Positions 1-5,657 of a DNA stretch of 6,011 nucleotides are shown here, piece by piece. The notes beneath the pieces are model-generated. The model saw only the letters and a program-made list of their open reading frames with translations, ran no database searches and had not been told where the DNA came from. The translations under genes were made by a program, and so were the position numbers. Position 1 is the first letter of the stretch. Each line of letters starts with the position of its first letter. Source of the stretch: Deferribacterales bacterium UBA4806 (lineage in GTDB: Bacteria > Chrysiogenota > Deferribacteres > Deferribacterales > UBA228); NCBI GenBank assembly GCA_002402635.1, contig DHGE01000027.1, positions 1-6,011 of the forward strand. The letters are read 5' to 3'.

Positions 1-318
1 TATGCTAATGATTCATTTTCAGCTACAGTAGGATCAGGCATTCGATACGAACTTGATAAACTCAGCACTGTTGATAATAACCTTTTAACAACATTAACTG
101 AGCTTGGCACAAAAAGAAACAGAATTGATGCAACCATAAATTTTAATGACATCTTAAGTGAATCCAATGAGGATATAAAGGCAACTCAACTAGGATCAAG
201 GCCAACAGACACCGTTGCATCCGCTACAGAGCTTCAAAGGGCAGCTCAAGCTTATCAAGCAGCACTTGCCTCTACAACTATGAATAATCAACTATCTATA
301 TTAAACTTTTTAAGATAA
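1..318 (+). CDS. flgL: Flagellar hook-associated protein 3 (FlgL-like), C-terminal fragment
   Basis: The open frame enters from the left edge and ends at TAA 316-318, giving 105 residues of C-terminus; the start lies outside the window. The fragment is mostly helical: LDKLSTVDNNLLTTLTELGT, then KRNRIDAT, then a final helix AAQAYQAALASTTMNNQLSI ending in LNFLR. This matches the C-terminal D0/D1 coiled-coil region of flagellin-superfamily proteins. The ending, AYQAALA followed by a short LSxLxFL tail, is more like FlgL than flagellin (FliC usually ends ...LLR after an AQAN motif). FlgL is exported by the flagellar type III system and joins the hook to the filament. Fragment length prevents full exclusion of a flagellin or another hook-filament protein. 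It is followed directly by a bidirectional hairpin terminator, so it is probably the last gene of its transcript. Confidence 0.8.
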   Translation, partial: YANDSFSATVGSGIRYELDKLSTVDNNLLTTLTELGTKRNRIDATINFNDILSESNEDIKATQLGSRPTDTVASATELQRAAQAYQAALASTTMNNQLSILNFLR

Positions 319-323
319 CCTTC

Positions 324-380
324 TTAATAAAAAAACAACCCCCATGAAAGCTTTGTCTCATGGGGGTGTAACTGTTTTTA
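324..380 (-). terminator. Intrinsic terminator between convergent flgL and GH3 genes
   Basis: A perfect 10-bp stem, ACCCCCATGA (338-347) with TCATGGGGGT (358-367), encloses a 10-base loop. Read on the minus strand it is followed by TTGTTTTTTT, a textbook U-tract for the GH3 gene that stops at 381. Read on the plus strand the hairpin is followed by GTAACTGTTTTTATT, a weaker U-tract, so it may also end the flgL transcript. It is the most GC-rich hairpin in the window. Confidence 0.9.
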
Positions 381-2681
381 TTACAACTTAAAGGAACTTT
401 TTAATAATTTGCTGTCATCACTGGATGAACCAACTAATACGTCAAAATCTCCTGGCTCAACTACTCTTTTTCCGTCTTTTGTTAAAACAGAAAGTTCTGT
501 AACGTTAATATCAAAGGTTAACCTTCTCGTATGCCCTGGATCAAGAGATATCCTTCTAAATCTGTAGAGTTTTTTATTCATTGGAACCAAGGAGGCAACT
601 CTATCAGAAATATAGAGTTGAACAATTTCTGTTCCAGTCATTTTACCTGTATTTGAAACGCTAACACTTACTTTGATAGAATTGGTTGTTGGGACAATTG
701 TTATATCTGAATATTCAAAGGTCGTATAGGATAATCCATGGCCAAAGGGGAAAAGTGGTTCATCTTCAACATCTATATAGCGTTGCCCATAAGCTTCTTG
801 ACCGTCCCAGTTTTTTTGATGTGAATGATAATACCACATAGGAACCTGCCCTATAGTCTTCGGAAAGGTTACAGTAATTTTGCCTGAAGGGTTCGTTTTT
901 CCAAAAATTGCCTCAGCAACAGCTGTACCACCTTCCTGCCCAGGGAACCATGCCTCAATTATAGATGGGATGTTTTTTGCAGCCCATTCAATAGTAAGAG
1001 GCCTTCCGTTTATGAGAACCAGCACAACAGGCACTCCTGTTGCATATAATGCTTTAAGGAACTCTTCCTGCCTGCCAGGCAAATTAATATATGCTCTCGA
1101 ATTTGGCTCAGAGCTCATGTTGGCAGCTTCACCTAGAACGGCCACGATAACATCTGCATTCTTTGCAGCATTAATTGCAGCATCCATAGAAGCATTAGAT
1201 GTACTGCCTCCCAAACCTAAATCTTCTACACCACCACCTGAGGACACACCTTCTACATCAGCCTCTGTTATATTAACACCCTTTTCATAAACTACTTCAA
1301 CGCTACTGCCTGCAAGAGCCTTTATACCATCAAGTACAGTTTTTACATTTTCTCTAGGCTGCTGCATTGTCCAACCACCTAACTGATTTTGTGCATCATC
1401 AGCTAAAGGACCTACCACAGCAATTCTTTTCACAGTATTTAGATCTAGTGGTAATAAATCTTCATTTTTTAATAGAACCAGTGTTTCCCTTGCAGCTTGC
1501 AAAGCTACTTCTTTATATTCTGGAGTATTTAATTTTGACTCGTCAATAACAGTCTTTTTTCCATCGAAAAGACCTAATCTAAACTTACCTCTTAATATTC
1601 TCTTAACAGCATCATCTAGTAGATCCATAGAAACCTGGCCTGATTCAACTAGAGTCTTTAAATTATTCAGATAGCACTGAGAGGTCATCTCCATGTCAAC
1701 ACCTGCTTCAATAGCTAATTTTGCAGCTTCCATTTCATCTTTTGCTACAAACTGAGTATGATAAAGCATTGCAACAGAATTATAGTCTGACACTACGATG
1801 CCATCAAAACCCCAGGTATCCTTCAAAGTTTTTCTAACAAGTTCAGCATTACCTGTAGCAGGGTCTCCATTTATTTCATTAAAAGAAGTCATGATAGAGG
1901 CAATACCACCATCCACTGCTCCCTTAAAGGGAGGCAAAAATATATCATACAGCGTTCTCATAGAAATATCTGCTGGTGAATAGTCCCTACCCCCAATTGT
2001 TTCTGAATATGCCACAAAATGCTTGCCAGTAGCAATCACTGAATTAGGATCAGATAGACTTTCTCCCTGATATCCCTTTACCTGAGCTAATCCCAATCTA
2101 TAATTTAAATAGGGATCTTCACCATAACCTTCAATAATACGACCCCAACGAGCATCTCTTGCAACATCAAAAACTGGTGCAAAATTCCAGTTAACACCTG
2201 TTGCAGTCATCTCTGCTGCTGTTATTGCAGCAGTTTTTTCCATTAAACTTTCATCCCAGCTTGAAGCAAACCCTAAAGGCATAGGAAAAACTGTTCCATT
2301 AGGATATAGTGCATGCCCATGTATAGCGTCTTTGCCAAGAAGAAGTGGAATTTTTAATCGTGTTTCATTTAAGGCTATATCCTGAACAATTTTGGCCTCT
2401 TGCCCTTGTACATTCAAAAATGAACCAATATGTTTGTTCACAATAAATTCTCTTGCCTTTGTCAAATCAAGCTTTCCATCTGTTACTATTGCTCCATAAT
2501 CTATTTGTGCAAGTTGTCCCACTTTCTCATCAATAGTCATTTTACTTAAAAGTTCATCTATTCGCTTTTCTAATGTATTGTTTCCTCGAGGCAGTATTTG
2601 TGATAGTTGAGCAGAAGCAGAAGATACCAATAGAATTAGCATAAAAATACCAATAAATGCTGACAATTGCTTTATAAACAT
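381..2681 (-). CDS. bglX: Exported glycoside hydrolase family 3 beta-glucosidase (BglX-like)
   Basis: 766 residues, the usual length for BglX-type GH3 enzymes, which remove terminal glucose or related sugars from beta-linked oligosaccharides by a retaining mechanism. Residues 1-24 form a Sec signal peptide (hydrophobic 8-20, SSASA|Q cleavage, no lipobox), so the enzyme is probably periplasmic or secreted. The N-terminal barrel carries GKDAIHGH (116-123), FAPVFDVARDARWGRIIEGYGEDP (167-190) and GKHFVAYS (219-226). The nucleophile is D299 in VVSDYNSV. The second sandwich domain (about 395-605) has LLKNEDLLPL and LPGRQEEFL; E525 (SSEPNSR) is the best acid/base candidate, E518 the alternative. A fibronectin-III-like domain occupies about 665-755. 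A Gly/Ser-rich stretch at 478-497 is unusual. The start is supported by AAAGGAGG (2687-2694) five bases upstream. It is monocistronic, divergent from the MBL hydrolase. Family is certain; the exact substrate is not readable from sequence. Confidence 0.96.
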   Translation of the reverse strand: MFIKQLSAFIGIFMLILLVSSASAQLSQILPRGNNTLEKRIDELLSKMTIDEKVGQLAQIDYGAIVTDGKLDLTKAREFIVNKHIGSFLNVQGQEAKIVQDIALNETRLKIPLLLGKDAIHGHALYPNGTVFPMPLGFASSWDESLMEKTAAITAAEMTATGVNWNFAPVFDVARDARWGRIIEGYGEDPYLNYRLGLAQVKGYQGESLSDPNSVIATGKHFVAYSETIGGRDYSPADISMRTLYDIFLPPFKGAVDGGIASIMTSFNEINGDPATGNAELVRKTLKDTWGFDGIVVSDYNSVAMLYHTQFVAKDEMEAAKLAIEAGVDMEMTSQCYLNNLKTLVESGQVSMDLLDDAVKRILRGKFRLGLFDGKKTVIDESKLNTPEYKEVALQAARETLVLLKNEDLLPLDLNTVKRIAVVGPLADDAQNQLGGWTMQQPRENVKTVLDGIKALAGSSVEVVYEKGVNITEADVEGVSSGGGVEDLGLGGSTSNASMDAAINAAKNADVIVAVLGEAANMSSEPNSRAYINLPGRQEEFLKALYATGVPVVLVLINGRPLTIEWAAKNIPSIIEAWFPGQEGGTAVAEAIFGKTNPSGKITVTFPKTIGQVPMWYYHSHQKNWDGQEAYGQRYIDVEDEPLFPFGHGLSYTTFEYSDITIVPTTNSIKVSVSVSNTGKMTGTEIVQLYISDRVASLVPMNKKLYRFRRISLDPGHTRRLTFDINVTELSVLTKDGKRVVEPGDFDVLVGSSSDDSKLLKSSFKL

Positions 2682-2709
2682 ATTTTCCTCCTTTAATTAC
2701 AATAATTAA

Positions 2710-2751
2710 ATTATGTTCTATAGATATATCTAAATTCAACTTTTAGGTCAA
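2710..2751 (-). promoter_or_regulatory. Candidate sigma70-type promoter(s) of the GH3 gene
   Basis: Two overlapping minus-strand promoter candidates precede the GH3 start. The first has -35 TTGAAT (2734-2739), an 18-base spacer and -10 CATAAT (2710-2715). The second has -35 TTGACC (2746-2751), a 17-base spacer and -10 TATATC (2723-2728). Either would give a leader of about 20-35 bases ending at the strong AAAGGAGG site. A 12-base perfect palindrome TAGATATATCTA (2721-2732) lies inside, and could be an operator or just AT-rich chance. Confidence 0.45.
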
Positions 2752-2800
2752 TATTATCTTATCTCGATACAAACTTATCTAATATAAGTAATTTTTTAGA

Positions 2801-2831
2801 TTACTAAAAAATATGTAATATAAAATATAAT
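2801..2831 (+). promoter_or_regulatory. Candidate promoter of the MBL-fold hydrolase gene
   Basis: A perfect -10 TATAAT stands at 2826-2831. The best upstream partner, TTACTA (2801-2806), is weak and 19 bases away. The -10 box is credible by position, about 60 bases before the start codon, but the surroundings are very AT-rich. Confidence 0.35.
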
Positions 2832-2890
2832 AAAATTGATCCTTGCAGAATAATTAGATGATTTTAAAATATTAGGAAGAGGTGATGTAT

Positions 2891-3499
2891 ATGATTATAA
2901 AGCAGATAAAATTAGGAAGCACAGATAATTTTAGCTATATAGTAGCTTGTGAGTATAGTAAGAAATGTGCTGTAATTGATCCAGGAGCTGATAAAAAAAG
3001 CATTTTGAGATATATAATAAATAATAATCTGAAATTAGAGTATATTTTAGCCACTCATTTTCACTATGACCACACATCGGAAGCTGAATCTATTAGTGCC
3101 GAAACTGGAGCTAAAATAGCAATGCATAAAGACGACATACCGCATTACGCCAAAAAAGTAGATATTCTATTAAACGATGGTGATATTATAGAAATTGGAG
3201 ATACTGTAAAACTTAGAGTTATACATTCGCCAGGGCATACTCCTGGTGGCGTCTGTTACTATACTGATGGTCATATCTTTACTGGTGATACATTGTTCGT
3301 TGGTGATAGTGGCAGAACCGATTTACCCTATGGTGATAGACCAACCCTTGGTGCCACACTCAGGAAGATTATGCAACTGCCAGAAAATACAATTGTATAC
3401 CCTGGCCACGACTATGGACTAACTCCAACCTCAACATTAGGCTATGAAAAAAGGCATAATGTTAATGCAAAGGAATATGGTTTTTATAGAGGAGATTAA
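2891..3499 (+). CDS. Metallo-beta-lactamase-fold hydrolase, glyoxalase II-like
   Basis: 202 residues from ATG 2891. In-frame alternatives exist at 2885 (ATG) and 2882 (GTG), but GAGGTG (2879-2884) sits six bases before 2891 and MIIKQIKLGSTDNFSYIV matches the family's usual first strand. It is a cytosolic single-domain MBL fold with a complete binuclear metal site: H56, H58, D60 and H61 in THFHYDH, H116 in SPGHTPGG, D133 in TGDTLF, and H173 in YPGHDYG. The segment GDSGRTDLPYGD (138-149 from this start) is typical of bacterial hydroxyacylglutathione-hydrolase-like proteins. The C-terminal substrate-binding domain of true GloB (about 250 residues) is absent, so it is a short 'GloB-like' thioester hydrolase. 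The physiological substrate cannot be assigned; persulfide dioxygenase is less likely. It appears monocistronic and is followed by repeat copy A. Confidence 0.92.
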   Translation: MIIKQIKLGSTDNFSYIVACEYSKKCAVIDPGADKKSILRYIINNNLKLEYILATHFHYDHTSEAESISAETGAKIAMHKDDIPHYAKKVDILLNDGDIIEIGDTVKLRVIHSPGHTPGGVCYYTDGHIFTGDTLFVGDSGRTDLPYGDRPTLGATLRKIMQLPENTIVYPGHDYGLTPTSTLGYEKRHNVNAKEYGFYRGD

Positions 3500-3545
3500 A
3501 ATAGACTTATTTAGGCAATACAGTGTAGTCTGTTTATACCAACTT

Positions 3546-3600
3546 TTTCTCCCAACTTCGGAAGTTGGGAGAAAGTTCAACTTCCGAAGTTCAACAATTT
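3546..3600 (+). repeat. REPIN-like 55-base element, copy A
   Basis: Two palindromic units are separated by 12 bases. Unit 1, AACTTC-G-GAAGTT (3554-3566), is extended by flanking pairs to a 14-bp stem spanning 3546-3574. Unit 2 is its reverse complement, AACTTC-C-GAAGTT (3579-3591), followed by the conserved tail CAACAATTT. It differs from copy C at 3 of 55 positions. It lies 46 bases after the MBL hydrolase stop. A T-run (3605-3611) follows, so this copy could also act as a terminator for that gene. Confidence 0.9.
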
Positions 3601-3658
3601 AGAATTTTTTTAGTAATTCACCTTATTATTAGTTTTCCAATGTATCTTTCCATTTTAT

Positions 3659-3686
3659 TTGATAATTTTATAAATTATTATATAAT
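3659..3686 (+). promoter_or_regulatory. Strong sigma70-type promoter of the coiled-coil protein gene
   Basis: -35 TTGATA (3659-3664), a 16-base spacer and -10 TATAAT (3681-3686): 5/6 and 6/6 matches to consensus. Transcription would begin near 3693, which leaves a leader of about 20 bases before ATG 3713 and excludes the upstream TTG at 3689 as a start. Confidence 0.75.
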
Positions 3687-3712
3687 TATTGTTAGAGGCT
3701 AAAGATATTTTT

Positions 3713-4219
3713 ATGAAGGCAATTAAATTTTTATTTACATTAATTCTTTTCATTTTTGTTATGTTAATTAATACTGCAAATGCAGTGGAAAGAAAAGATG
3801 CCTCACCTTATAGTACACAGGAAAACAATTTTACGCAAGCTGACAGAGAAAGGCTTATCAGGCTTGAAGTTACTATGAAGGAATTCAAAGAGGCTGTAGA
3901 CAAACGCTTTGAGGTAGTTGATAAAAGAATTGTTGAATTACGAGAGGATATGAATAAACGCTTTGAGCAGATTGACAAGCGTTTTCAAGATATGATGACA
4001 TTCCTCTGGATTTTAACGGCTATATTTGTAACTTTGACTTTAGGCAACATTGGCTTTGCTTATTGGGATAGGCGTACCATAATTAGAAGAGCAACAGATG
4101 ATGCAGTGGCTCGTATTGAAAAAGAAGGCAAAGTGAAGGACCTCATAAATGCTTTCAGAGAGTTGGCTGCAAAAGACAAAAATATAGCCGATATTTTACG
4201 CAAATTTAATTTGTTATAA
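3713..4219 (+). CDS. Exported coiled-coil protein with one transmembrane segment, function unknown
   Basis: 168 residues from ATG 3713. GAGG (3695-3698) is 14 bases upstream, a long spacing, but the promoter position rules out the upstream TTG at 3689. Residues 1-24 form a signal peptide (hydrophobic 4-19, TANA|VE). Residues 40-92 are a charged coiled coil with heptad-like repeats: EAVDKRFE, VVDKRI, DMNKRFE, QIDKRFQ. A transmembrane helix follows at about 95-118 (MTFLWILTAIFVTLTLGNIGFAYW), then DRRTIIRR, whose positive charges fit the cytoplasmic side. A helical tail runs to 168. The inferred topology is a coiled coil outside the inner membrane and a basic/helical tail inside. It resembles small 'DKRF...FLWIL...GFAYWDRRT' proteins of unknown function that are common in some AT-rich Gram-negative lineages. 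No enzymatic motif is visible. It has its own promoter and converges on the RelE/ParE gene. Confidence 0.85.
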   Translation: MKAIKFLFTLILFIFVMLINTANAVERKDASPYSTQENNFTQADRERLIRLEVTMKEFKEAVDKRFEVVDKRIVELREDMNKRFEQIDKRFQDMMTFLWILTAIFVTLTLGNIGFAYWDRRTIIRRATDDAVARIEKEGKVKDLINAFRELAAKDKNIADILRKFNLL

Positions 4220-4355
4220 ATTAAAATCTTATTTTCTCTATAACACTTAGTCACTAACTCCTCATAATTTAAATTAATTTGACCACTTGCGATGTAGTTA
4301 AGCTTTAAAATTGGTTCCTTTTGAAATTGCATTTATGAAGTTTAAGAAAAAACAT
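4220..4355. other. Convergent intergenic region without recognised features
   Basis: An AT-rich stretch between two convergent genes. I found no convincing hairpin terminator for either side. A T-run follows the toxin stop on the minus strand, but no stem precedes it. A minus-strand open frame here runs antisense into the coiled-coil gene and is not considered real. Confidence 0.5.
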
Positions 4356-4646
4356 CTATAAAATTTTGTTTTTTAATTTTTTATATACTTCTCTTCTATG
4401 GCCTACACTAACTACGAGTATTAAGAGCTTTTCTTCATATTCTTTTAAAATAATTCTGAAAGTTCGTGCCTTATATTTATAGAATCCTTTTAGATCATGT
4501 TTTAATGGTTCGATTTTATTTATTTTTTTAAATTCATAATAATTTTTTTCAATTTCCTCTACACAGTTCATCATAAAAATTTGTATATGCTTATCTAACT
4601 TTGAGATCTCCTTTAATGCAGACTCTTCTATTTCAAGCTTGTACAT
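4356..4646 (-). CDS. RelE/ParE-superfamily toxin of a type II toxin-antitoxin pair
   Basis: 96 residues, a normal length for the family. The N-terminus (MYKLEIEESALKEISKLDK) is the usual first strand and helix. The diagnostic parts are KIEPLKHDLKGFYKYKARTF (44-63) running into RIIL, and the last strand VVSVGHRREVY (78-88). R61, H83, R84, R85 and Y88 are in positions that often contribute to RNase activity in RelE-like members. Members of this superfamily are either ribosome-dependent mRNA endonucleases (RelE, YoeB) or gyrase poisons (ParE); the C-terminal GHRREVY pattern favours the RelE side. The ATG follows the antitoxin TAA with no gap, and no Shine-Dalgarno sequence precedes it, so translation probably depends on termination of the upstream gene. 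The frame appears intact. Confidence 0.9.
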   Translation of the reverse strand: MYKLEIEESALKEISKLDKHIQIFMMNCVEEIEKNYYEFKKINKIEPLKHDLKGFYKYKARTFRIILKEYEEKLLILVVSVGHRREVYKKLKNKIL

Positions 4647-4877
4647 TTATGTTATGTTCAACATTTTTTTTGCTTCTTCTATTGAATAACCTTTGCTTTT
4701 ACCTTTTTCATATTCTTCTGCTCGCTTTACAGCCATTTCAATATCAATATAGTCAAGATAAAATTCTACTGCATTAGCAATCAATTCACTCTTTTTGAAG
4801 CCTAACACCTTTGAGAAGTCATCAATTTCTCTTACTAAATTATCTTCCAATGTTATTGTCATTTTTTTAACAGCCAT
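4647..4877 (-). CDS. Ribbon-helix-helix antitoxin partner of the RelE/ParE toxin
   Basis: 76 residues. The N-terminal half is a CopG/MetJ-like ribbon-helix-helix: strand KKMTITL (4-10), helix 1 about 12-24, turn LGFKKS, helix 2 about 28-43. Such domains dimerise through the strand and bind palindromic DNA. The charged C-terminal half (EMAVKRAEEYEKGKSKGYSI, then EEAKKMLNIT) is the expected toxin-wrapping tail. The start is supported by GAGGT (4883-4887) five bases upstream. It is the first gene of a two-gene operon with the toxin. A strong promoter and a palindrome overlapping its -10 box lie just upstream, which suggests autorepression by the antitoxin or the complex. Confidence 0.88.
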   Translation of the reverse strand: MAVKKMTITLEDNLVREIDDFSKVLGFKKSELIANAVEFYLDYIDIEMAVKRAEEYEKGKSKGYSIEEAKKMLNIT

Positions 4878-4897
4878 ATTCTACCTCAATATAATTA

Positions 4898-4915
4898 TAT
4901 GTATAATAATACATA
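4898..4915. promoter_or_regulatory. Candidate operator palindrome of the RHH antitoxin operon
   Basis: TATGTATAATAATACATA: 7-base arms TATGTAT and ATACATA around a 4-base centre. It covers the -10 box (4906-4911) of the antitoxin promoter. Position and symmetry fit a dimeric ribbon-helix-helix repressor site. AT-rich composition makes chance palindromes more likely, so this is an inference. Confidence 0.55.
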
Positions 4916-4933
4916 CAAATTTATTTATTTCAA
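4906..4933 (-). promoter_or_regulatory. Promoter of the RHH/RelE toxin-antitoxin operon
   Basis: Minus strand: -35 TTGAAA (4928-4933), a 16-base spacer and -10 TATTAT (4906-4911), each 5/6 to consensus. The predicted start near 4899 gives a leader of about 22 bases. Repeat copy B begins three bases upstream of the -35 box. Confidence 0.7.
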
Positions 4934-4935
4934 TA

Positions 4936-4990
4936 GAGATCCCAACTTCGGAAGTTGGAAGAAAATTGAACTTCGGAAGTTCAACGATTT
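4936..4990 (+). repeat. REPIN-like 55-base element, copy B (diverged)
   Basis: Unit 1 AACTTCGGAAGTT (4944-4956) lies within CCAACTTCGGAAGTTGG, but the outer flanks no longer pair. Unit 2 is TTGAACTTC-G-GAAGTTCAA (4966-4984), a perfect 19-base palindrome whose centre is G, where copies A and C have C. Spacing between the cores is 12 bases, and the tail CAACGATTT is kept. It lies between the end of hicA and the promoter of the RHH/RelE operon, 31 bases beyond the hicA stop. Confidence 0.88.
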
Positions 4991-5021
4991 CACTTCCAAA
5001 ATAGAAAAACTAATTATTTTC

Positions 5022-5245
5022 TTATTTCATAGCTGAGAGAAATTCTTCAACTGTTATATCAGCACAAGCAATAAGTGCCTTTAACGTTCCTTTAGCAACT
5101 TCGCGATGATCAGGGACAGATAATGTAGCAATATGTCCTTCTTTTACAAGTATAATATGACTTCCTTTTGCCTTGCCACTTGCCAGCCAAGATTTTGAAA
5201 TACTTTAATAACTTCACGTCCACTTAAAAGTGGAAGCTTTTGCAT
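5022..5245 (-). pseudogene. hicA: HicA toxin gene with a one-base frameshift
   Basis: HicA is a small double-stranded-RNA-binding-fold mRNA interferase. The first frame (ATG 5243-5245) reads MQKLPLLSGREVIKVFQNLG then WQVARQK, a clear HicA N-terminus. It then shifts at about 5164-5166 and stops at TAA 5144-5146, giving only 33 residues. The next frame continues GSHIILVKEGHIATLSVPDH, then REVAKGTLKALIACADITVE, then EFLSAMK, to TAA 5022-5024. Adding one base at the AAAAGGA site restores a normal 74-residue HicA with the catalytic histidine of GSH (H30). The span of 224 bases is one short of 75 codons. The ATG overlaps the hicB stop (TAATG), with AGAGGT nine bases upstream. Inactivating mutation, sequencing error in a homopolymer, and -1 recoding are all possible; the first two are likelier because the slippery run is short. 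Confidence 0.87.
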
Positions 5246-5451
5246 TAAACTATTACCTCTACTTCCCGCATATTTATGGTAAGTGGCATACCTTTTTCAC
5301 TTCGAACTTCGAGGCATTGTTTTATAGCGTCTTTGATATTTTCTATTGCTTCTTCTTCATTTACACCTTCGCTAACACATCCCGGTATGGAAGGACATTC
5401 TACAATATACATACCATTTTCATCTCGATCAATTATTACTATAAATTTCAT
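5245..5451 (-). CDS. hicB: HicB-family antitoxin, short form
   Basis: 68 residues, a partial RNase H-like fold typical of HicB: MKFIVIIDRDENGMYIVECP, then the signature SIPGCVSEGVNEEEAIENIK, then DAIKQCLEVRSEKGMP. It neutralises HicA by covering its active site. There is no C-terminal helix-turn-helix or RHH domain, so this short form probably does not repress its own promoter by itself. The start is supported by AGAGGT (5457-5462) five bases upstream. The order hicB-hicA is reversed from the E. coli hicAB arrangement, but is common for short HicB proteins. The stop codon overlaps the hicA start. The antitoxin frame is intact although the toxin frame is broken. Confidence 0.92.
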   Translation of the reverse strand: MKFIVIIDRDENGMYIVECPSIPGCVSEGVNEEEAIENIKDAIKQCLEVRSEKGMPLTINMREVEVIV

Positions 5452-5507
5452 ATTTTACCTCTATATTTTTTCTTATTAAACTATGAGATACACTAATATA
5501 TGTATTT

Positions 5508-5535
5508 AGTATATTCTAAATAAATAGTAAGTAAA
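5508..5535 (-). promoter_or_regulatory. Candidate promoter of hicBA
   Basis: Minus strand: -35 TTTACT (5530-5535), a 16-base spacer and -10 TATACT (5508-5513), with matches of 4/6 and 5/6. The predicted leader is about 50 bases. Position upstream of the hicB ribosome site supports it; AT-rich background weakens it. Confidence 0.5.
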
Positions 5536-5655
5536 TTAATTTTTCTATTGCTTCTGTAGAAGAAATAATGATTTCAAGGTAAAATTGTGCAATAGTCTCT
5601 TTTATTTTTTCAATATAATCATTATTCTATGTAGTTTCAACTGTTCTAATAACTT
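5536..5655. other. Intergenic stretch between hicBA promoter and repeat copy C
   Basis: AT-rich sequence with no gene I can support. One minus-strand frame of about 36 codons (reading IEKIKETIAQFYLEIIISST onward) is open but has no good start, no ribosome site and no family resemblance I recognise. It could be a remnant or chance. Confidence 0.4.
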
Positions 5656-5657
5656 AC

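Noticed and set aside
880..1290. Plus-strand open frame of 136 codons inside the GH3 gene
   Set aside because: It is entirely antisense to a clear GH3 coding region; its composition is what the reverse frame of that gene would give.
3499..3535. Hairpin AAATAGACT / AGTCTGTTT just after the MBL hydrolase stop
   Set aside because: Nine AT-rich pairs including one G-T, a 19-base loop and no following T-run; not convincing as a terminator.
3689..3712. TTG start extending the coiled-coil protein by eight residues
   Set aside because: It lies upstream of the predicted transcription start of a near-consensus promoter and would place charged residues in front of a normal signal peptide.
4060..4332. 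Minus-strand open frame of 90 codons overlapping the end of the coiled-coil gene
   Set aside because: About 160 bases of it are antisense to the well-supported coiled-coil gene, it has no convincing ribosome site, and I recognise no family in its sequence.
5295..5315. ACTTCGAACTTCGA motif resembling the repeat core
   Set aside because: It lies within the conserved hicB coding sequence, lacks the palindromic partner and fits codon-level explanation.
5230..5496. Plus-strand open frames over hicB
   Set aside because: They are antisense to hicB, rich in F/Y from AT-rich sequence, with no ribosome site or family match.
5492..5510. Inverted repeat ACTAA/TTAGT near the hicB promoter
   Set aside because: Arms of only five bases in very AT-rich sequence, and the short HicB lacks a DNA-binding domain that would use it.
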